A stretch of 5,022 nucleotides of DNA from contig DQTM01000275.1 in the NCBI GenBank assembly GCA_015662785.1, positions 1 to 5,022 of the forward strand, in the 5' to 3' direction. A model generated the notes under the pieces. The model saw nothing but the letters and a program-made list of their open reading frames with translations, searched no databases and was not told the DNA's origin. This DNA comes from Sulfurospirillum arcachonense (GTDB lineage Bacteria > Campylobacterota > Campylobacteria > Campylobacterales > Sulfurospirillaceae). This document shows, piece after piece, positions 1-5,022 of this stretch (the first letter of the stretch is position 1; each line of letters opens with the position of its first letter). The position numbers and the translations under genes were made by a program.

Positions 1-174
1 GGATATGAACAATATGACAAAAAAGGAAATACATATACGAAAAGAAATGCTCTCAGTAGCAAAAGAGGTAGATTTGAAAAGGTGAATGAAGTGTTTGATG
101 TTACAACTACTTATAGATGCAATAAGTGTAATGAGACTTTTAAAAATATAACTGAATCAAAAACAAAAGTATAG
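1..174 (+). CDS. 3' end of an unidentified gene with a C-terminal CxxC zinc-finger-like element
   Basis: Reading frame 1 is open from the window edge to a TAG at 172-174, giving the last 57 residues of a protein whose start lies outside the window. The tail is basic and polar, rich in Lys, Asn and Thr. It contains a YRCNKC motif (visible residues 38-43) followed by aromatic and charged residues, which resembles one half of a zinc ribbon whose partner CxxC would lie upstream. The stop codon overlaps the Shine-Dalgarno sequence (AGGAG, 173-177) of the next gene, only 8 nt before its ATG, so the two are very probably co-transcribed and perhaps translationally coupled. I do not recognise the family. 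The frame is supported by the zinc-like motif and by the operon-like junction. It could be another small zinc protein of the same system or the tail of a larger component. Confidence 0.65.
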   Translation, partial: GYEQYDKKGNTYTKRNALSSKRGRFEKVNEVFDVTTTYRCNKCNETFKNITESKTKV

Positions 175-182
175 GAGAAAAA

Positions 183-377
183 ATGGCACAAATGAAATGT
201 CCAGCGTGTGGAGCAAAAGGTGGGTACGGAATATGGCATTGTCCAGATTGCGGAGATACGAGATGTAGTAAATCAGGATGTAAAGGCACTATGGGTAAGG
301 GGTTGCCTGCCTCAGGCAATTATCATCAGGTAGGTTGTAGAGTTTGTAAGAGTAAAAATGTAAAGAAAATTAACTAA
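183..377 (+). CDS. small eight-cysteine zinc-ribbon protein (64 aa)
   Basis: This gene encodes a very short protein dominated by Cys, Gly and Lys. The cysteines are C6/C9 (CPAC), C20/C23 (CPDC), C28, C33 and C52/C55 (CRVC). H19 and H48 are possible extra ligands. The pattern fits two structural zinc sites in a double zinc-ribbon or rubredoxin-like knuckle fold, and the first two knuckles look like a duplicated CPxCG unit. The start is secure: AGGAGA at 173-178 lies just upstream of the ATG. There is no signal peptide or membrane segment, so it should be cytosolic. The KAP NTPase gene begins 17 nt downstream, making the product a candidate nucleic-acid-binding or protein-adaptor subunit of the same system; that role is inferred from context and basic charge. 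Its GC content is visibly higher than that of its neighbours, partly because of Gly and Cys codons. I cannot assign a named family. Confidence 0.85.
   Translation: MAQMKCPACGAKGGYGIWHCPDCGDTRCSKSGCKGTMGKGLPASGNYHQVGCRVCKSKNVKKIN
303..334 (+). other. two mutually exclusive GC-rich hairpins inside the zinc-ribbon gene
   Basis: TTGCCTG (303-309) and CAGGCAA (313-319) form a perfect 7-bp inverted repeat with a 3-nt loop. An overlapping arm, CCTGCCT (306-312), can instead pair with AGGTAGG (328-334), giving seven pairs including one G-U. The two foldings cannot coexist, an arrangement reminiscent of attenuators. The segment is strikingly GC-rich for this AT-rich region. No T-run follows, so it is not an intrinsic terminator. 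It encodes residues around G40-V50, between the third and fourth cysteine groups, so the structure could also be a by-product of Gly/Pro/Ala codons. The pairing is seen directly; any regulatory role for the KAP gene starting about 60 nt downstream is speculative. Confidence 0.35.
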
Positions 378-394
378 GATAAGGAAATTGAGAT

Positions 395-2692
395 ATGGCA
401 AGTTTAGGGTTAACAGATAGACCAGTAGGATCTTTAGCAGAAGAGTCACTTGGAGTTAAGGATTATATGGAAGCACTAAGTGAGTTTGTGGTGACTTGTG
501 AGACACCTATGACCATATCCATACAAGCTGATTGGGGTGCGGGAAAAACAAGTATGATGAATCTTGTAAAATCAAAACTTGAAGATCAGAAGATTGAAAC
601 TATCTGGTTTAATACTTGGCAATTTTCCCAGTTTAATATGGGAGATGATTTGCCTATATCACTGCTGAGTCAATTTGCAAAAAAGTTTGAAGTGGAAGAG
701 AAAAGTTCCATAAAAAAGTCACTTAACTTTCTTAAAAAGGGTTCAAAAGTTTTAGCTACAACTATTGCGGACAAAGCTGTTTCTGGTGGAGGAGATATTT
801 TGGGTGCAATGCTTGATGATTCAACATCAACAGATGCTTCTGAAGTAATAATTGAACTAAAAAATGAGCTAAGTAAAGCAGTGGCAGATAAAATAAGAAA
901 TACTGGTAATGATAGAGTTATTATTTTCATTGATGACTTAGATAGACTTGTTCCCGAAAAAGCTGTTGAATTGCTAGAGACGATGAAACTATTTCTTGAT
1001 ATTCATGGATGTGTATTTGTCTTGGCAATTGATTATAATGTAGTTGTGAAAGGTTTAGAAACAAAGTTTGGAGGTAAAGTTAGTGATGAAAAAGGAAGAA
1101 GTTTTTTTGATAAAATTATACAACTTCCTTTCAATTTACCTGTGGCACAGTACGACATAAGTAAATATTTTAAAGAGCTTTTGCAGGGAAAATTTGAGTA
1201 TCGGGAAGATGATATTGAAACATTTGTTAAACTTGCTAATAATTCTGTAGGGTTTAACCCAAGAAGTATGAAAAGGCTTTTCAACTCTCTCCAATTGCTT
1301 AAAATGGTAGCAGCAACAAAAAATATTTTAGGTGCAGATAGTGTAGCTACGGCATATGAAAAACAGAGAATACTTTTTGCTATTTTATGTCTTCAAACAG
1401 CTTACGAATCGATGTATAGATTTATGTTAAAACATCAATTAAAAATAGATCAAGATTTTTTTGACACCTTTAGTGAACTGGAGAAGTTAAAAGAGAGCTA
1501 TTACTATGATGAAGTGAAAAAAGAATTAGGAATAAAGGATGATGAAGATGATAAAGTTTTAAGATTTATAGAGTTCTTAAATACTTTTTATGAAGCAATC
1601 CAGCTTGACTCCGACGATAGTGAGGATTCTGATGAAAATCTTTCAGACAAAGAGCTTGAAAATTTAATGAGATTCCTATCATTTTCTTCTATTACTACAA
1701 GTAATGCACAAGGAATACAAGCATCGACTGGTACATTCCAGTTTAAATCCATTGCCTCACCTTTTATGAATGAAATTCTTATACCTAAGTTTAATGAAGA
1801 GCTTGAAAAAATGCAGAGTAAATTTAAAATCAAATCAAATAATAATTCTGGAGAGATTTGTTTTGCATTTAAACAGGGTAGTATGGACTTTGATTGTGTT
1901 GCATGGAGAGATGACAAAAATATCACTTTTGCATTAAATCATAATTCTGGAAATAAAAAAACTGTTAAATATTGGTCTGAAAAATATATGTTGGATGCCT
2001 ATCAAAATATAATCTATAATGGCCGTAACAGGTATGGGTATCTTGAGTTTTATTCACACAAGTTTACAGATGATGAAATGGTACAGGGCGAAGAAGCTAA
2101 AATGGAAATCTATAAAGAGATAGCTTTAAAAGGGTTTGAACAAATTATACCTAGATTGAGTGAGCACTATTTAGAAACAAAACCCATAATAGATAATGTT
2201 ACAAATTTTTCTAACAGACTTATATCAGAGATAAAAAGTAATTTTAATACTGAAGATGGTTGGATAGTTGATGCAGGTAATATCTCAAATCTTACTAGGC
2301 TTGAACCACTTAATATTTATCATACGGATTGGGGAGATGATACTTTTACTATAAGTATAGAAGCAGATGCGTCACTGCTTAGAAGGCTTTATTTTGGAAT
2401 TCGAAGAAGACACTCTAGTGTAAAGTTCAATGAGGGACTAACAAATAATACTCTTAATATTTTTCAAGAAAATTTTTCTGGAGGAAGAGGTTCTCCTTGG
2501 TGGATATTTTGGAAACATTTTGATAAACATACTAATATTGTTGAGGGGGAACCTTATTATGAAAAAACAGGTAGCTATGCTTATCCTGATGAAGCGAGTG
2601 AAAATGAAGCTTTAGAATATATTGTAAAACAGCTAGTTACTTTAAAAGGCTACAAAGATCAATTAACTGAGCTTGCGAATGCAAAACAGTAA
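395..2692 (+). CDS. KAP-family P-loop NTPase with a novel-looking C-terminal region
   Basis: This gene encodes a 765-residue STAND-like NTPase of the KAP family. Visible landmarks are a Walker A-type loop ADWGAGKT (45-52, K51/T52), the KAP-typical WFNTW motif (71-75), Walker B IIFIDDLDR (176-184, D180/D181/D183), FFDKIIQLPF (237-246) and NPRSMKRLFN (288-297), which resembles an arginine-bearing sensor/lid. The first P-loop residue is Ala rather than the usual Gly. Many KAP proteins carry membrane helices between Walker A and B; here residues 117-140 are Ala/Gly-rich but contain charges, so the protein is probably soluble. A helical region (310-400) leads to an acidic linker (404-422, ten Asp/Glu in 19). 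Residues about 480-765 are rich in aromatic and beta-like stretches that I do not recognise. The start has a good SD (AAGGAA, 381-386, 8 nt from the ATG). The 3' end overlaps the GmrSD-like gene by 14 nt, implying coupled translation. Likely role: ATP-driven sensing or remodelling in a defence complex (inferred). Confidence 0.93.
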   Translation: MASLGLTDRPVGSLAEESLGVKDYMEALSEFVVTCETPMTISIQADWGAGKTSMMNLVKSKLEDQKIETIWFNTWQFSQFNMGDDLPISLLSQFAKKFEVEEKSSIKKSLNFLKKGSKVLATTIADKAVSGGGDILGAMLDDSTSTDASEVIIELKNELSKAVADKIRNTGNDRVIIFIDDLDRLVPEKAVELLETMKLFLDIHGCVFVLAIDYNVVVKGLETKFGGKVSDEKGRSFFDKIIQLPFNLPVAQYDISKYFKELLQGKFEYREDDIETFVKLANNSVGFNPRSMKRLFNSLQLLKMVAATKNILGADSVATAYEKQRILFAILCLQTAYESMYRFMLKHQLKIDQDFFDTFSELEKLKESYYYDEVKKELGIKDDEDDKVLRFIEFLNTFYEAIQLDSDDSEDSDENLSDKELENLMRFLSFSSITTSNAQGIQASTGTFQFKSIASPFMNEILIPKFNEELEKMQSKFKIKSNNNSGEICFAFKQGSMDFDCVAWRDDKNITFALNHNSGNKKTVKYWSEKYMLDAYQNIIYNGRNRYGYLEFYSHKFTDDEMVQGEEAKMEIYKEIALKGFEQIIPRLSEHYLETKPIIDNVTNFSNRLISEIKSNFNTEDGWIVDAGNISNLTRLEPLNIYHTDWGDDTFTISIEADASLLRRLYFGIRRRHSSVKFNEGLTNNTLNIFQENFSGGRGSPWWIFWKHFDKHTNIVEGEPYYEKTGSYAYPDEASENEALEYIVKQLVTLKGYKDQLTELANAKQ

Positions 2693-4805
2693 AGATTTTA
2701 TGGATGCTGAGATTTGTCCTATGTGGACAAATCTATTTCAGAACGACAGCATCTATTTTTTGCCAAAATATCAAAGGGCATATTCTTGGCAAAAAGCACA
2801 GCTAGATGATTTTTGGCACGATGTACGTGATGCTATCGCAGAAAATATTGATTTGCCCTATTTATTGGGAACACTTTATTTGGCAGAGGTGGATTCAGAT
2901 ATGATAAAAAAAGAAATAAATACTGAAGTTTGGAATCAATATGAAAATAAATTAAATACAAATAAACATTATCTTATTATTGATGGACAACAACGAGTTA
3001 CTACATTATTTATATTGCAACTGGCACTTTTAGAAAATCAAAACTTATCAATTAATGAACTACCAAAACTTGCTTTAGGTAGTGTGGACTTCGAGTTTTT
3101 AAAAGCATTATTGCAAAATAAGAAAATGGTTCCTTTGACAAATAGCCATAAGAATATAGCATTTACATATAATTATTTTAATGAAAAACTTACTTCACTC
3201 AGTACGATAGATAGAAATAAGTTTGTATCATTTGTACAGCAAAATTTACAAGCTATTTTTATAATATTAACGTCAAACCTTGAGCTTGCAACAACTCTGT
3301 TTGTTTCTCAAACTGATAGAGGTAAAAAGCTGACGGTTCTTGATAAGCTTAAAAGTTCGCTAATGTTTTATACTCAAAAAACTAATTTAAAAGGCTCATT
3401 GGATATAGATAATCTTTTTGGCGATTTATATGTAACTATAGAGTACTTGGTGTCAATGCATGTATATAAAAATTCAAAAGAAATGGAATCAGATATTGTC
3501 AGAATATTGCATGTGCTGCTTAAAAAAGACAATTTTTATGATAATACTACATTAGGTGAATTAAAGTCAAAAGTTGGTTGGGAAATTGGTGAAGATAGAG
3601 TCTATGATGCCATAGTGGTGATGCTCAGAGATTCTAAGAGAGATAAGAAAGAAGTTTGTATTTTATCATTGCATAAGACGTTGGCTGCAATAAAAGAGTT
3701 TTTTCATTATGTATATCAAATAAGAAAAAATGAACAAAAAAATCAATTTTTAGATTTATATATTCATACTGTATGGTATCCTTATTTGCAACTATTTAGG
3801 CTTTTGAAACCTACACGTTTTAGCAAAGCACTTCTTGTGGAACTTTTTAATAAATCTAGCACTGCTAGGCCAACTAATACACTTAACTTTATAAGTATAG
3901 GAGATAGTACAACACACAGTGACAGTATGATAAGTATGAAAAAAAGAGCTCCTGTAGATGTACTAACAAAAGATAGGATAAAAAATAAATATTTAAAATT
4001 GCAGACACTTTTAAGTAAGAATGGCAGTGATCATTATGATATATTTCAGATACAGAAAAATGATGCTCTCTTGAAACTGTTGAGAAAAAAATTAAATCGT
4101 ACCTTGATAAGAATAAATGATTTTCAAGATTATTTGGATAACCATTATATCTCTGTAGTAAATCTTATTGAAAAAACTGAGATGTCAATTTGGAAAAATG
4201 GAAAACGACCTGTTGGAAATTTTATTAAGCGTGAAAAAAATGTTGATAGACTCTTGACCCACACGCTCAATTTTACTTATAGATATAAAGAGAAAAGTAA
4301 TTATCTCTTGAGAGATTTTGGCTTTTCGAATATTAAATATCTGCTTTTAGAATATGAACGTATGGTATTTAAAAACAACAGTAATTATCAGAAAATTTTA
4401 GACATAGTAATAGACACTAAAGATAATGTAACAATACAAAGAGAACATATATATCCTGTCAGCCCAGATGAAAATACAAAGTCAAGAATCAAAACTATTT
4501 GGGATGAGAATAAAGAGAATTATGATCGTTGGATTTGGAAAATTGGAAATGTTACACTTTTGGAACATAATATTAATATTGGTAATGCATCAAATAAACC
4601 TATTTGGGAAAAAGCTGAAATTTACCATAAACATAAAACTTTATTTTTGCATACACGAGAATTAGCAGATGATATTATAGAAATAAAAACATTGCTAAAT
4701 AAATTAGAAATAGCAGATGATGACTCTTTAACGCATTATTCTTTTAAGGTACTTCTTGAAATTAGAGAACTTGAGTTATTATCATTTTTATACTGTAGGT
4801 TTTAG
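2679..4805 (+). CDS. GmrSD-like DUF262/DUF1524 nuclease (type IV restriction-like)
   Basis: This gene encodes a 708-residue fused GmrS-GmrD-type protein. The DUF262 domain (ParB/Srx-like, nucleotide-hydrolysing in characterised members) shows LPKYQRAYSW (28-37), LLGTLYL (62-68) and the hallmark DGQQR (102-106). SQTDRGKKL (210-218) sits where the family usually has an FxxxN-x-[RK]G-x-x-L segment, with Thr-Asp replacing the usual Asn. A long, mostly helical middle (about 240-560) has no recognisable motif. The DUF1524 HNH-type domain follows, with REHIYP (588-593, H590), KIGNVTLLEHNINIG (621-635) and SNKPIWEKA (638-646), the expected HxxP...GNxTLL...N...K order. Characterised relatives (GmrSD, BrxU, SspE) cleave modified DNA. 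The substrate here is unknown. The ATG at 2679 overlaps the KAP stop by 14 nt and has only a weak GAG (2669-2671) as SD, suggesting translational coupling. A TTG at 2673 or an ATG at 2700 are alternatives. All key nuclease residues look intact. Confidence 0.93.
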   Translation: MQNSKDFMDAEICPMWTNLFQNDSIYFLPKYQRAYSWQKAQLDDFWHDVRDAIAENIDLPYLLGTLYLAEVDSDMIKKEINTEVWNQYENKLNTNKHYLIIDGQQRVTTLFILQLALLENQNLSINELPKLALGSVDFEFLKALLQNKKMVPLTNSHKNIAFTYNYFNEKLTSLSTIDRNKFVSFVQQNLQAIFIILTSNLELATTLFVSQTDRGKKLTVLDKLKSSLMFYTQKTNLKGSLDIDNLFGDLYVTIEYLVSMHVYKNSKEMESDIVRILHVLLKKDNFYDNTTLGELKSKVGWEIGEDRVYDAIVVMLRDSKRDKKEVCILSLHKTLAAIKEFFHYVYQIRKNEQKNQFLDLYIHTVWYPYLQLFRLLKPTRFSKALLVELFNKSSTARPTNTLNFISIGDSTTHSDSMISMKKRAPVDVLTKDRIKNKYLKLQTLLSKNGSDHYDIFQIQKNDALLKLLRKKLNRTLIRINDFQDYLDNHYISVVNLIEKTEMSIWKNGKRPVGNFIKREKNVDRLLTHTLNFTYRYKEKSNYLLRDFGFSNIKYLLLEYERMVFKNNSNYQKILDIVIDTKDNVTIQREHIYPVSPDENTKSRIKTIWDENKENYDRWIWKIGNVTLLEHNINIGNASNKPIWEKAEIYHKHKTLFLHTRELADDIIEIKTLLNKLEIADDDSLTHYSFKVLLEIRELELLSFLYCRF

Positions 4806-4809
4806 GAGG
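4804..4809 (+). promoter_or_regulatory. strong Shine-Dalgarno overlapping the GmrSD-like stop codon
   Basis: AGGAGG is a perfect anti-16S match. It begins within the TAG stop (4803-4805) of the GmrSD-like gene and lies 4 nt before the ATG of the DUF2779 remnant. It fixes the start of that remnant and shows that the 5' end of the DUF2779 gene, including its translation signal, is intact. Its overlap with the preceding stop means that ribosomes finishing the nuclease gene could reinitiate here. Confidence 0.75.
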
Positions 4810-4813
4810 CAAA

Positions 4814-4924
4814 ATGACACTTTCAAAATCCCAATACATAAGAGGCTTACAATGCCACAAATCTCTATGGCTCTATAAAAACAGACCAGAACTCAGAGAT
4901 GCACCGGACTATGCACAAGAATAA
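4814..4924 (+). pseudogene. 5' remnant of a DUF2779 nuclease-like gene (36 codons)
   Basis: The frame reads MTLSKSQYIRGLQCHKSLWL and continues through a YKNRPELRD-type stretch to AQE, then a TAA at 4922-4924. This is the characteristic N-terminus of DUF2779 proteins, which as I recall run to several hundred residues, with a Cas4/RecB-like N-terminal region (the Cys of LQCHKSLWL, C14 here, being the first of a probable Fe-S set) and a C-terminal RNase H-like DUF2779 domain. Only the first 36 residues survive. None of the continuation I would expect (a Gly-rich segment leading to GxxAxxLFP-like residues) is visible in any frame of the remaining 98 nt. The break coincides with the start of RAYT-flank-like sequence, so the gene was probably interrupted by an insertion rather than by a point mutation. 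The rest may lie beyond the window. The start is set by the AGGAGG immediately upstream. Whether the short peptide is made is unknown; it would not be functional. Confidence 0.8.
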
Positions 4925-5022
4925 AGCAATAAAGGGGACAGACTACTTTTATATACTAACTGCACTATTTAATAGCGTAAATAAGTAACTACTCCCCCAA
5001 AAAGTCTAAGTTCAACTTCTCA
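4925..5022. mobile_element. non-coding segment resembling the flank of an IS200/RAYT-type transposase
   Basis: This stretch carries no coding potential and begins just after the truncated DUF2779 frame. Its AAAGGGGACAGACTACTTTT (4931-4950) matches, from memory, a sequence found repeatedly beside REP-associated tyrosine transposase (Y1_Tnp) genes in many bacteria, read on the opposite strand as AGTAGTCTGTCCCC. No transposase frame is visible; it would have to start beyond position 5022. The identification rests on that one motif plus the abrupt gene interruption, so it is tentative. An alternative is a dispersed intergenic repeat without a transposase. Confidence 0.45.
4934..4997. repeat. imperfect inverted repeat in the right-end non-coding segment
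   Basis: GGGGA (4934-4938) can pair with TCCCC (4993-4997), and TACTT (4944-4948) with AAGTA (4983-4987), separated by a symmetrical 5-nt internal loop. A second possible pairing is AGACT (4940-4944) with AGTCT (5003-5007). Such imperfect hairpins fit the subterminal structures that Y1 (HUH) transposases recognise, which supports the mobile-element reading. The stem is short and the loop long (34 nt), so chance pairing is possible. It lacks a downstream T-run and is not a convincing terminator. Confidence 0.3.

Noticed and set aside
1..182. Operon promoter upstream of the zinc-ribbon gene
   Set aside because: The interval is coding up to position 174 and the intergenic gap is only 8 nt; the AT-rich hexamers seen are expected by composition.
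670..930. Antisense open frame inside the KAP gene
   Set aside because: It lies wholly opposite a well-supported coding frame with Walker motifs, its product is low-complexity Ser/Leu/Phe-rich, and no ribosome-binding site or homology is evident.
1033..1284. Antisense open frame inside the KAP gene
   Set aside because: Shadow of the conserved KAP region (FFDKIIQLPF, NPRSMKRLF); the predicted peptide has no family character.
1588..1926. Antisense open frame of 112 codons opposite the acidic linker
   Set aside because: The Ser-rich, Leu-rich composition is what the reverse complement of Asp/Glu codons gives; no independent support.
2673..2678. TTG start for the GmrSD-like gene
   Set aside because: An ATG lies two codons downstream at 2679 and fits the spacing to the weak GAG better; TTG adds only two residues.
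4468..4665. Second-frame open frame inside the DUF1524 region
   Set aside because: It overlaps the HNH-type motifs in the real frame and encodes an Ile/Lys-rich peptide of no recognisable type.
4934..5005. Intrinsic terminator for the operon
   Set aside because: The inverted repeat is broken by an internal loop, has a 34-nt apical loop and is followed by CAAAAAG rather than a T-run.
1..5022. CRISPR array, tRNA, rRNA or long direct repeats
   Set aside because: No regularly spaced repeats, no cloverleaf with a CCA-type acceptor arm and no rRNA-like stretch were seen on either strand.

Overview
The window is AT-rich and tightly packed, with every gene on the + strand. It looks like an accessory (defence-type) locus from a Campylobacterota-like bacterium such as Sulfurimonas, Sulfurovum or Arcobacter relatives. 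That placement is an inference. It rests on the low GC, A-ending and T-ending codons, and the N-terminus of a DUF2779 protein at the right end, a family I associate with that phylum. No rRNA, tRNA, CRISPR array or complete transposase is visible.

Layout: (1) 1-174 is the 3' end of an unidentified gene whose product ends in a CxxC zinc-finger-like element. (2) 183-377 encodes a 64-residue protein with eight cysteines, probably a small zinc ribbon. (3) 395-2692 encodes a 765-residue KAP-family P-loop NTPase with an acidic linker and a large unrecognised C-terminal region. (4) 2679-4805 encodes a 708-residue GmrSD-like protein, with an N-terminal DUF262 domain (DGQQR motif) and a C-terminal DUF1524 HNH-type nuclease domain. 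(5) 4814-4924 is the first 36 codons of a DUF2779 nuclease-like gene, cut off by a stop. (6) 4925-5022 is non-coding and resembles the repeated sequence that flanks IS200/REP-associated tyrosine transposase (RAYT) genes.

Genes 1-4 are spaced like one transcription unit: gaps of 8 and 17 nt, then a 14-nt overlap. The most interesting reading is a compact anti-phage or anti-plasmid module. The KAP NTPase would be a sensor or motor, the GmrSD-like protein a nucleotide-dependent nuclease effector, and the small zinc proteins nucleic-acid-binding or adaptor subunits. I do not recognise this exact set (zinc ribbon + KAP NTPase + DUF262/DUF1524) as a named defence system, but I could not search any database. 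The domain calls are well supported by motifs; the system-level function is inference.

The operon promoter lies upstream of position 1. The right boundary shows a remodelled, mobile-element-rich neighbourhood, as expected of a defence island.
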